From Oreocharis arfaki (lineage: Eukaryota; Chordata; Aves; Passeriformes; Paramythiidae), in contig VZRR01011487.1 in NCBI GenBank assembly GCA_013398015.1, positions 62,001-126,000 on the forward strand: a stretch of DNA of 64,000 nt, written 5' to 3'. Positions 9,901 through 21,103 of this stretch are shown here, one piece after another. The position numbers were made by a program, and so were the translations under genes. The stretch's first letter is position 1, and each line of letters opens with the position of its first letter. A model generated the notes under the pieces. That model was given only the letters and a program-made list of their open reading frames with translations, did not search any database and was not told where the DNA came from.

Positions 9901-12900
9901 GGCAAGATTCAGAACCATGCAGCCAGCAGGCAACATAACATTTTGTCAGTAATAAAGCACACAATTCTGGTTTTGATACAAAACTCTTCCCAGTGGTTTT
10001 CTCCACTAGTATTTTGGGCATTAGGGATTGGCTTTTGCAAAGATATCATACTAGATACAGCCAAATAAAATATATTCCTTATTTTTGAGGAGAGAAAGTG
10101 GCTTTGATCCCTTAAGCTGACCAATCCCACTAGTATAATAAATTTACCAGCATGAATAAAGCTTCACATGAAAGCCAGACAACTTGTACTTTCTACAGAC
10201 AGGGAACGAGATGTGAATAAGGTGAAGGTTTCTCCATCTAATAAACTGAAAATCATTCAAATTTTGAAGGGGTCAGTGGGACTTTACATTAGTTGTCCAC
10301 TTTGCTCTTTGAGATCACGGTTTCAACGTAGTGTTGACCACTGACTGAAAACAATTTGAACAACACAGGAGTGGGAGTGCTCCATGCAAGGCAAAGTAAT
10401 AGCTTTGCCTTGTCATTATGCTAGAGCATTTATAGTCAAAGACAATGGCACTAATAGATTCATTCATTCATTCAGAAACAACCTCAGACCTTTCAAGCAT
10501 GCAATTAAAATCTCTGTCACTTTAAATGGAGCACAGAACTAGTGTTTTACTGTCTAGTCACCAAGGGATAGCACTACTTCTTTGACTGATTATGGCACTA
10601 AAATCTGCAAAACAATCAGGATTCATTAATATTTTTGTGGCTGTTGAATAGATATCTGAATTAAATTACTTTGCAAACAGTGACAAAGTCATCCAAATAA
10701 TAAATGAAGGTACTTATTACTTGATCAAGAGTAAGAGGAAAAAAAAGTCAGAGACAGGAGACTGGAAGGACTGTCCTTCCAAAGGGTCACTTTATCCCCA
10801 AGAAACCAATAATTGCATCATTTGGGACAAATATCATCTTAAATGACTTTTCTCTTTTGTCCTGCAAGGGCTTCCCAGAACCATGCTACTCCCAGCTCCC
10901 ATTAATTTACTCATCTATACTCATTTGCCATCACCACAGTATCACCTTTTGGGTTAAGAAATTCTTCCCTTGCTCTTGCTCTCTATCTGTCTAGAGCAAC
11001 CTTCAAAGTTTTCATTTTGCTGGGCCAAATAAGCTATGGATTTGGCTCATTGAGTTTCATCCTTTATGATACTTTCTTGCACATAATTATCAAACTCTCT
11101 ACACTTTACATTTTTTTGCAGCTTGAATCTGTCTCTTTTGACTATAAGGGATCAGTGCTGTATTCAGACATTAATGCCTCTGTACAAATGGAGAAAGTAA
11201 TTCAGCTGTTTAATCTTACAGTACATTGAGTTTTTATACAGCCATATTGTTTTAGTGGTTCATAATTACCCTACGATCAAACACCACGCCAGAATCTTTC
11301 TCCTCATTAGACATTTCTGGCTGATGAGTTTTTGCCTTATAGCCCCAACCCAGCTGCAAGTTTCTAAGCTCATAATTAACCTCACTCTTCCTTCCCTTTT
11401 GCGTTTCCTGCATCTCCACAGAAAAGGTAAGCACATACATATACACCTGAACAATGGTTTTTCATACAGTGCAGGGTTACCACTAGCAGGTTTTCCACCT
11501 CTGGCACAGCCCCTCTCATGAGCTACTTGCTCCAATTGCTTACCCACTCAGGTTTGCCTTTCTGAAGAAAACATCAGCTGGTGATTTCACTTTTCTTATT
11601 ATTCCTTTTAATTTCAATTGAGTTATTCATTTATCTTTGTTAAGGATTTTTTTTTTTCAAGAAATATAAAAATGCAGTTAGGGAAAAGCACTTGTTCCTG
11701 TGGGTTCAAGGACTATTGGATAAGAAATCAGTGAGCTATTACATCAAGGAATAATTAGGCTACACCGAACATTGGTGACATCTAGATGCTCCTCTGACAT
11801 TATCCACAAAGGTGTCTCCCCATCATGACATCATTATAACAATCATTATTAACAGCCTTATTCCCATTTCAAAACATTTCAAAGATGTTTTTAAGAAAGG
11901 TTTGTGAAGACTTTTTTTTCAGCACACCAATAGCAACAACCAGTCATCACTACAGAGTGAAAAAATGAATATTTACCATCTTAGAGGTCAAATTTCTTCC
12001 AGTAACATTAAGGTATTCAACCCAACTCTGCTGAGTACAGGGTAACAAAGGAATTTTGGTCACAGACAGGATCATAGTAACATGCAGGCCATTGAAGAGT
12101 AGTCAGAAAAACAGAAGATAAATAGCCAGTTGCACACCCACAGGCACACAAAGACATCTTGCGCTGAGCTTGGCACTACAGAACATACATGATACTTATT
12201 GAATTAAATACAAGGAACACAGCACCACTGACAGCTTTTCTTAAATATTGTGAGTGAATTTACTGGGTTCAATTCAGGCAAATGCTTTCAAACACAAGGC
12301 ATTTGCTCAAGTGGCAGACAGGGAATAAGGGGAATAAACCATGCCTTTATCTGCTCTTGGAGTAGTGCAGAAAGCCAACAATTTAGTCTGAAAAATAGAG
12401 CTTTTTTTCAGTAGAAAAACACATAAAACAGAAGGCTCCAGATTAGCAAGTGGGGATTTTTTTTTGTTTCAAGGTAGGAAGGGAAGACTCAAGGGGAAGA
12501 TAATAATTTTGGTAGGAAAAAAAAGTGAGGAAAGGCAGATTTTGTTCTTATGTTTATATGCCTGTGATGATTAGCGTGGGTGTGGGTGTGAATTGTTGAG
12601 TACGCAAGTTGAACACACACATAGGAACACCATTCTTCCCATATTTCCAGTTCATGTTGTGGATGCAAAGAAATTTCTTGCTCTCCATCTTCTGCACAGA
12701 TGTGTGGGAAGCTGGAGACACAAGCCTTGACTTGGGGCAGGATGAACATCTGGGTTAGTCATGACAACTTGAGCAGAGTCTTGCTTTCATCAAGGAAAAG
12801 TCTTTGTGTCAAGGAAAGAAAATAAATGGAATTTCAGGAAAAGACATGCCTCTGAAAATTGAACAGCTGTATGTTAACTAAAGCCAGTTCAGATACTGGT

Positions 12901-13000
12901 TTTACATAACTTGCTTTTTTCTTAGCAGAAAACCAAACAAAACAATACCTGATACAAAGGAGGAACAAGAGCCCAGCTGAGGCAGCAGACAACACAACTT
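6980..13000. other. Long unique AT-rich non-coding sequence
   Basis: I find no gene, RNA gene or recognised mobile element in these 6 kb. Open frames stay under about 100 codons, overlap one another on both strands and lack family motifs. Minor simple sequence includes (ATTC)n near 10460-10473 and a TGGGTG run near 12577-12590. Confidence 0.55.
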
Positions 13001-16000
13001 GCTTGAGATGCTGACAAGTTCATAAACTATAAGATTTCTGTGAAGTCTTAACTTAGGAAACACAAGGACCCCTAGCTGGTCCTGCAATCAGCCTAACCAG
13101 GCACTTAGCAAATTTAACAAGGAAGGATGGCAATTTTGACTTCTCCATATAAAGAAGCCTATCCAACATGTCTTCTATGACTTATTTTAGAGCTACATAC
13201 TCAGAAACACTCAGAAATTTTGGGGCCCAGCCTAACATCCCCAAGACTTCAGCCCCTCATATATCACACACTGCCACCTGAGCTGGGGTGTCACATCCTC
13301 TCACGTGGGAGTATTGATATTAAAGAACCTGCCTTCCATTCACCAGGTACCTAGAAATATGACATTAGTTCAAGGCAAAGCAGACACATCATCTTTCCAC
13401 ATGCAGTATGGCTTTTTCCTTCCGTGACAACACAGAAGAGAAGCACAGCTCATCTAGCAAAAGATGTGTAGAAGAATGGAAAAGGGCAACAACATGTTAA
13501 CAGCCATACCTGCTCCCTGACTCGAATAGCAAACCTTTCCTGTCCCTGCAGCATTTCTGAGTGCACTTAAACATATGGATCAGGGATGTTTCAGTAGCAG
13601 CTGAAATGCCTGTTAGGATCACTGCATCATTTATGAGTGCAACTGAGAATATTAGTTTATTAACAGAGGGCCTTTCTCATCAGACAAAGCGCTGTCAAAC
13701 CCAATCAGCCTGTACACATCTGTAGCAGAAAAAAAAATCTCTCAGTAAATAGACCTAAAAGGTTTCCATGTGGTGTGGGCTTTTATTCTTTCAGCTCCAA
13801 GAAACAAAGAGGGAGAGGGAGATAAGACCCAAATGATCCTCCTCCATCAGTGATGTTCCCAAAGTCTCATAGGACATTGGCAAGGTGGCTTGCCTATTTT
13901 GAAATAGTTGTTATTTGCACCAAATAAGGCAAATTTAAAAGTGAAATATTCTTTCAATTTCTCTTTCTGTCTCATTAACCTGAGTAGCCCCAAGCCTGAA
14001 TGACTAAGGTTATTGTGGCATGGAAGAAGTAAGATGGAGCCTGTTGTGTAGTAAAATCTCAGTCCACTGGCAGCTGTACGACTAACTGATACCTTAACAC
14101 TGCAACACAGATATATCTGGTTTCTGTGAAAACATGCTGATGTATTCATGGCTGGATTTACTTATAAATGAAAGTTAGCAGGGGTAGGGGCATTACTTTA
14201 TGGACTGCTTTGCACTGACCATAACGGCTTCCTAATAGATGTCTGAAGCTGCTGGATATTACTGCAATATAAATAATAAATAATAATACATCATTTTAAT
14301 GTAAACAGAGGCATTTCACATTGAAGTACCTTTTCAAGTGTGTTTAAGATAGAGCACTATTATAGTTCACACTTGAGTAGCCTACCCTTGAGGTAACAGA
14401 GACATAGATATGAGCTGTGACATTTAAATTATCAGGAAACATCAAACATAAATAAAAAAGTCATCTTTGGTTGTTTCTGGAAGCTGATCACCCAGCAGCA
14501 CTAGGTTTTATGGTCTGGGTAAACTTATGTGATTTAGTGCAGAAAGACTGTAATAATTAACATGTTGATGTCTGTTCTCTAAACTGCTTTCCTGAAACCA
14601 TTTCCCATTCTGCTGAAATGGCTTCATAGAGAAAAACTGACCCAAACTTGGGTAAGTTCCTCTTTATAGGAGCTGCTGTATGCAGCAAAAGCACGTCCTT
14701 TTGCACAAATCTAGACAACACTGACAATTTTGTCACTCATGCTTGAAAGCTCAGATTTTTAGCTTGGAAAGACAAGGCCAAATGGGGCTGAAGGGAAACT
14801 CGTTATGCGGGAGTTTGATGGAGAGAGGTTGTGACCGCTGAACAATTAAGAGACATTTCACTTTAAAGTTTCATTGGATTTTCTCTGGTGTTTGCTCTCG
14901 TGTCAAGTGCCATTATAGAAATACTGGCTCCGTTCCCAGGCATTTACACAGCCCTTACATTGCATCTCAGAGCATCCCCTCTCCTGCCAGAACCTGCAGG
15001 CAGCTGGGGCCATTCCCACACCTCCCAACCACCACACTGCCAAGCCCTGGCGGCCACTCATCGGTCAATGTTTGGTCACTCTGGGACCTTGATGGCCTTG
15101 TCTAGTGAAAGGGAGAGGTAAAAGGAGAAAAAAAAGGAGCAAGACCCCAGTCCCTCATTGGGCAATGGCATTATTTTTCACTATGGAGAAGATCAGGCAT
15201 CTTCTTTACCTGTCTGCAGCAAGAGTCCCCACTGCCTGGGCAAACCCCTCTGATGTCCAATAGCTTTGGATCTTCTGGTTTACTGATTGTTTGGGGATTT
15301 TCTTTTTCTTGCTTATCCAGACTGATTTATTTCAATTGAAGCTTAACCTTTCTAGTCTTAGCCACATGAAAACTTCTCAGTTGGAAGGTCCCCTCCACGT
15401 GAAATATTCTACTCTATTCTATGACTGTGTTTGTCCAGGTTTTGCTCACGATGAAATTTTTTTGTGCACAAAGCCTGTCCTCTTGCCTTTCTGCTCATCC
15501 ACTCTTTGTGCAGAGCAGGCTACACTTGCAGGGTAAATTCTAATGTTGGAACAAAATTTTCCACTTCTTTTTGAATTTACCCTCTAAATATTTGCTTATG
15601 GTAATGATAGTTGAAACTGGCTCACTACCCAAAGTATTTGTTGCTGCTATAAATGAAAACTGAATAGGCTTGACATGACTTCTTGTTAATCATCTTTCTT
15701 ACTATCTTCTATATGCTTACCAACACTCTGCTCAACTGCTTCTCTGCAGGCAGTGAGTCAACACACTGGGTTAAATAATATTTAACAACAGCAGAAGTGA
15801 TTGAAAGACATAGATATGTAACACTTATCAGTTTATAAAAATATATTATACATGCATGTACACTCATACATGTGTAGTTCCTGTGTACACTTAAGTCTAA
15901 TAGAGGTGCCTCATGCTGTCTTGTCAGGTATTTGTGGTATTAAATTTAATTAAATATACAGATCATGTCAGCCTAGGCCAGCTGGAAATGTCTTGTCTCT

Positions 16001-19000
16001 GGAACTGTGTGGTCCAGGTTGACTCTGTCAGCTCAACACACTTAACCTGCTAAAAGCCCTGTAGCTCATGTAGGAAATTCAGCCTAGTGAGCAAAGAGCG
16101 TATCCTTCTCAATCTCCTCTTCAATTCAAAACACAGATATAAGCTGAAATGCTCAGCTGAGGCATTCATTAGTGCCAAAGCAATGTTGTGGACTTTGTTA
16201 TTAAGACCAAGTAAAAGTCACAGAAACATTTCTAGGAAGTTGGCAGAGGTGACAACCCAGCCTTAGTCCCAGAAGTCACTGCAATGGCTTAGAAGCAAAT
16301 CTCATATCTGCTCCCAAGGGCCAGTGCTCAGGGTGGATGAATAGGGAAGAAATCAGACAGGTTTGTCCTGTTCTCTCTACTGCAACATGAATTAGTTTAT
16401 CGTGGATCCACGAGCACTGCTCTGGAGACCAGTCACAGCCGATTAAACGTGAAAGAGGTGAAGCAGGACATGTTAGGACATATTCTCTTACTGGGTCAGC
16501 ATCCTGTCTATTGCTCAGTGTGCTGTTGGTACTGCACTCTCAAGATGCCTGGGAAGCTTTGAAGGGCTCGTAAATGGTGACATTCATGACCAATCCTTGA
16601 GTCCCAGCTAAGCCTACATCTCCCAGTGCCATAAAAACGATAAACACAAGGAAGTTGCAACTTTCTTTTTTTCCACTGCATTAGGCAGGAACATTGTTCT
16701 TGCTGGTATCAGTTTGCAAGATTTCCTTCAACTGCACTCCCTATGCATCATTTCAAAACTCCTGGTTAGAGAAGCACACAACTTATCGCTGTCAGCTGTG
16801 CAGGCTTATAGCAACTCTGACATTTACACAGATTTTTAAAAATTTGAGTCAGGATAAAATTTGGCAGGTCCACTAATAAGCAATATTGTCTTTCTTTGAG
16901 AAGACACCATTCTAATCAACCTGTGGCAGTGTAGTGATTTTTGCATCCATTTGTCCATGGCAAAAGCTGGGGTTTTTATAAGTAAATTTCATCAGCTTCA
17001 CTGAGAAAATGAAGCTATTTTTCAATATTCAGTGCTTCCTTTCTGACCACTTGCATTTTAGCTTTACAGTCTTTATGAAGAGAAAACATTTATATTGATT
17101 AATAGGGGATGAAAAGTGTGGGCTTTGCTCGTGCTTAACTGTTTAGGAAAGGTCATCTTCTGACCTAGAAGAGTCTCTGCTCTCCTCTGCTGTGTTCCAC
17201 TAAAACCTGGCCCAGAGGTAATGGTGTCCACTTCTTGCATGACAGGGTTTTGTTCCTGTTGTCTGTGAGATCTGGAGCTGACACAAGAAATTTGTATCAG
17301 AAGATCATCAGATAAAAGAAGTCATGTGAGACTCACAGTAAAGGCGGGGGTAGGGGGGAAGGATATGTCAGCAGAACACAGTGCTTCATAAGAGCCTGGA
17401 CTTATCTTTATAGTGAATGTTATCTGTAAGATTGATAAATGTGTGACAGGCTGGAAAGGGGAGAAAGGACAAAGTCATTGTACTGAAAAACTAGGCCTGG
17501 CAACAATAAAAAAAAACCTATAAAATAGTTAAAAACCTAATAGCTCGCTAGAGCTTTTTGCCACAGTGAGTCCTCTATGTCCAATAGCTCTCTAAAGGCA
17601 TTAGAAAATGAAAGGAGTTTTAATGCAGCCCTACATTTCTTTTCTTTCTGGTTTTACAAGGGGTGATGTGGCAATCTAATTATACTGTGTTGTGAACTGG
17701 TATTATGTCCTGCAAGAAAAGGAAAGAAGCTTTTTTATTGTTCCATTATGCAATTGTTGCTACTTTTTACACCCATTCCAGCTTTGGTGCTATAACTCAG
17801 TATTGTAGCCTACATTAATTTTTTTTTTCTTTTAACCGTTCCTTCTTTCACACTAATAAAATATGCTGTGCAAACAAAAGCACGTTACCCAGCCAGTGTC
17901 TGAGCAAGGCCATTCCTTCATTTCTTGATTGCTCAAATAGCATGCAAGCCCCAGAGGAACATATAGCAAGGTGGCGGGGATGTTTTAGGGACATTTTCTC
18001 CTTGTCTTAATGTTCAGAAAAAATAAAGGTTATATGACTGTTCACAGTAGTCTCCCCCTGAGCCAAGCACACCAACAGACCTAGGAACTGCCCAGCAAAC
18101 ACTGCCAGACTAAGCAAGCCACCACTCAAATCCTATTCTTTTTATGCAAAACCCTCACCCTTTGTCCTCTTCAATTACGTATGGTCATGTTCTCACAATA
18201 GCTTCTGCTGTCACTTTGATTTAAAGATAAGGTTTATTTTAAAAGATCTTTTGTTTCCAGTGCCAGCATAGCCAGTCTAATCAGATAAATAACTGCAGTT
18301 TTTGAGACCCTCCCTCTCAAAGATCTTTTTCCTCCTTCCCCAGAGCATGCCACCTGAACCTCTTGCTAATCATTTCAAGGCTATTCAGAAGGCAGTCCCT
18401 GCATAATTTTTAGCTTAGCATAAAAAACGGCATAATTGTTATTCATTTGGCTTGGCAGTTATTACACACTGAAGTGACCTCTGCTTCTCCGTTAATTATA
18501 AATAGTTTTGTCTATTGGGTAAACTGAAGTGAATTAGCTCAGTTTTAAGATGTTATCAATAATTTAAGTAGCCATCTCAAACAAATGAAATAGAAGAAAA
18601 AAACACATTAAAAAACCACAACAAAGGAAAAGAACCAAGCTTACACAGAAAAGGCCAACTTCCAAGTGTAAAACACCAACAATTTGTTGATTTAGTAGTG
18701 AGGGTAGAATTCGATATTAAAGCTAAATGAGGAACAAGTTTTATTTTTCCATGCACGCAGACCCAAGCATTTGCTGTGGAGCAGAAAGAGTCTGGAGGTC
18801 TGGTCCCTGCCCAGCATGGCAGGCCATTAGCCACAGCTGTTGGAGACATCTGCCCAACCCGATTACCATCAAAGCCAAGCGGCAACGGCGGCGCCGTCAG
18901 CCCCGTCACAACACCCCTTCCCTCCACACTCAGCTGCTGCCCAGCTGATCAGGCTTCTGCTAGACTATGCTTAAAACAGAGCTCAGAAATGGCTTTATTC

Positions 19001-19554
19001 TTAAGCAACATCATGCTTGGGTGAAATACATGTGCAAGGTTGATGGTATCATCAAGCCCTGAAGAAACAACATCTCTTCATTTCTTCTAGGAAACATCAG
19101 CCAGAGTTTCTTTCTGGTATCTGGTAAGATAAGCTCTGGTCATAAAAAGTACATACAGCATAAGGTCAGGTTTCATTTTGTTCTGCAATTCATTTTAAGT
19201 CTCTGGAGAGGCCATCCAATGGGAAGACTTCACAGATACAATTGCAGGAAGCTACAGCAAAGGGAAGGACCCAAGCACTGATTTGTCTATGTAACTATAT
19301 TAGAGGCAAAAAGAAGGCTCTTTTCTTTACAATTAACGTGCAGAGGTGAGCAATGACAGAAGATTTGCTGTAACAGATAATACTGTTCACTTTATGAGCC
19401 CTACTGAAAGCTCCACCAATTTTTTGTCCAACACTGGGTATTACATGAAATGGTGGGTGGGAGCATCACCGGCTTTCAGTCTTTGCCTTCAGCACTTCCC
19501 TATGGCACAGCGAGGTTTCCTCTTCCCCAGCCCCTCCAACACACCCAGGTTTTA
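13001..19554. other. Long unique AT-rich non-coding sequence
   Basis: No gene is supported. Simple sequence includes an AATA run near 14266-14290, a 12-bp palindrome TACATGCATGTA at 15849-15860, and a G-rich run of 5 and 6 guanines near 17344-17358. The short passage near 15375-15425 resembles a CR1 tail only weakly. A small CG-containing patch at 18877-18910 precedes the LTR-like block by about 650 bp. Confidence 0.55.
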
Positions 19555-19566
19555 TGTCAATATTTG

Positions 19567-19807
19567 ACGCGTGGTCCGGGTGGCCGGCGAGAGCGGCGTC
19601 CGTGGCCGGCTGGGACACTCCGAGGATCTCTGCCTCGCAGCTCAGAGCCGGGCCCGCACTCCCAGCTCTGGCGCACGCAGCCCGCCTGGAGCGCAGGGCG
19701 CTGCCGCGGCTCGGGGATGGAAAGGAGAGGGAGAGGCCGGTGCTCGCCGTGCCAGTGGCGTTTGTTGAAGGGAAGGCAGAGGAGCAGGGACGCACACCAC
19801 AGGCAGG
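19567..19807. other. CpG-rich block, about 25 CpG in 240 bp
   Basis: By hand count about 25 CpG dinucleotides lie between 19567 and 19800, far above anything else in the window. It coincides with the proposed R-U5 part of the LTR. The survival of CpGs suggests either a young insertion or escape from methylation in the germ line. An independent promoter CpG island is the other reading. Confidence 0.85.
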
Positions 19808-19843
19808 CAGTGGCAGAAGCCCCTTCGGGAGGGGTTACAACAA

Positions 19844-19851
19844 CTTTTATG
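19844..19851 (-). promoter_or_regulatory. TATA-like box of the proposed LTR
   Basis: The minus strand reads CCATAAAAGTTG across this site. It sits between the U3-like half and the CpG-rich half of the proposed LTR, with a degenerate polyadenylation signal about 85 bp downstream. That matches the normal U3-R spacing. Its activity is unknown. Confidence 0.4.
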
Positions 19852-20096
19852 GAGGGTGGAGAGAATACAAGGGACCAATGTCGGGGAAGAACAGGGGAGG
19901 AACAAAGGGTACAACAGCCAACAAAACGTGAACAGGGGAGGGTATCTTCAATTGACAGAAACTTGGACCAACAGGGTGTCAAGGAACTTAGAACTTTCTG
20001 GAACATACGAATATTAAACATAAGAACTGAATATTTACTAACTTATTATAATAAAACAGGGAGGGGGAATTTGGGATTGACAATCTGAGGGGTACA

Positions 20097-20938
20097 GTTA
20101 AAGGATGGGGGATAGAAGCTGTGTTCTAACCCACCATCGGGCAGTGGTGTTGCTTTTCTGACAATCCTGGGCAGCTTCAGCTGCTGTTACCACCGCCACA
20201 AATATTTAGTTTTGATTGGTTTTAATGATTAATACAGTTTAATGAAAGCATGAGCCAGCAACACGTGGACCTACCCACCTGCCTTGGACAAGGGTATAAA
20301 CCAAATGCCACACAAACATGTGCAAGGCCAGTCCCACCTTGGAATCACCACTAATTCACCACAGCCAACATCTCCAACTCTGAGGCTGGAATATATCAGA
20401 AGCATTCACACTTATCACTGCTGAGCATTCTCTCCTTCATCTCTGATAACCTCTGACCCTGGTCAATGCTGGCAGAAGTGTACTCTGTTCCCAAATCCCC
20501 CATTGTGTCATTGCAACAACTCTTCAGGATTTCCTGAAAGCCTGGAATATTTACTCACAGCTATAGCACTTTTCTTATCTCACTGAGCAAACAGTTGGAC
20601 ACAAAATGCTGAGGAAATCTGTGAAAGAAAGAAAGATAGCAGAAACACGTAACGACTGGTGGTAATACCACTGATTGCCTTCAATTTGTAAGCAGCAGGA
20701 AGTGATTTCTCACCGGAAAATAACAGATTTCAGAACCTTGCACAAGCATTACATTTCGTTTCATATATACTTAATACATCTTTCACTCACAAAAATACCT
20801 TTTTCCTGCTAATATTTGTCATTCCCCCAATATATGAACAAAATTTTAAATTGAATATGAAATTAATTCCAAATGCAATAAAGCAGAGCTGTAATAGATA
20901 TCTGTTTTCTATTTGGGGAAAATTTTTGGCTAATACAA
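20097..20938. other. Unique AT-rich non-coding sequence
   Basis: No gene or repeat family is recognised between the LTR-like block and the duplicated hairpin unit. The right end is strongly AT-rich. Confidence 0.6.
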
Positions 20939-21103
20939 TACTGCACCTAAAGCAAACTTTGACTTCCAATAGAAGCTTTTTTCCTGTTGTATCAAAGAGG
21001 ACAGTNGTACTGCACATAAAGCAAACTTTGACTGTCCAATTCTCTCCAACAGGAGAAAAGCTTCCAATAGAAGCTTTTCTCCTGTTGTATCAAAGAGGAC
21101 AGT
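20939..21103. repeat. Duplicated unit flanking an N
   Basis: A unit starting TACTGCAC and ending AAAGAGGACAGT occurs at 20939-21005 and again at 21008-21103, with the unresolved base at 21006 between them. The two copies differ by a few substitutions. The second also contains about 29 extra bases (after CAAACTTTGAC), which form the left arm of a hairpin. The unit is either a true local duplication with loss of one hairpin arm in copy 1, or two alleles or gap edges left side by side by the assembler. Confidence 0.85.
21047..21087. repeat. Perfect inverted repeat: 18-bp stem, 5-nt loop
   Basis: The left arm CAACAGGAGAAAAGCTTC (21047-21064), loop CAATA (21065-21069) and right arm GAAGCTTTTCTCCTGTTG (21070-21087) pair without mismatch. 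Shorter outer arms ACTGTCC (21031-21037) and GGACAGT (21097-21103) are also complementary, so the whole 73-bp segment is a larger imperfect palindrome. This resembles a small fold-back or MITE-like element, or a recent inverted duplication. No transposase is nearby. Confidence 0.9.

Larger units (their letters stand above)
19555..20096 (-). mobile_element. Probable solo LTR of an endogenous retrovirus
   Basis: Read on the minus strand the block begins TGTACCCC (20096 downward) and ends TTGACA (19555). These are the TGT...ACA termini typical of LTRs, over 542 bp. An AT-rich first half (U3-like) is followed by a TATA-like CATAAAAG at 19844-19851. About 85 bp further on is AACAAA at 19761-19766, one base from the AATAAA polyadenylation signal, and then a CpG-rich end (U5-like). 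No internal gag, pol or env sequence and no second LTR are visible, so it would be a solo LTR. I could not find a clean target-site duplication, and the ends may be off by tens of bases. Overlapping open frames here (212 codons plus, 154 codons minus) are products of the high GC content and not recognisable proteins. The alternative is an unrelated small CpG island. Confidence 0.55.

Noticed and set aside
15375..15425. CR1-tail-like words (GTTGGAAGGTCCCCTCC, ATTCTATG)
   Set aside because: The order and spacing do not follow the CR1 3' end and too little matches.
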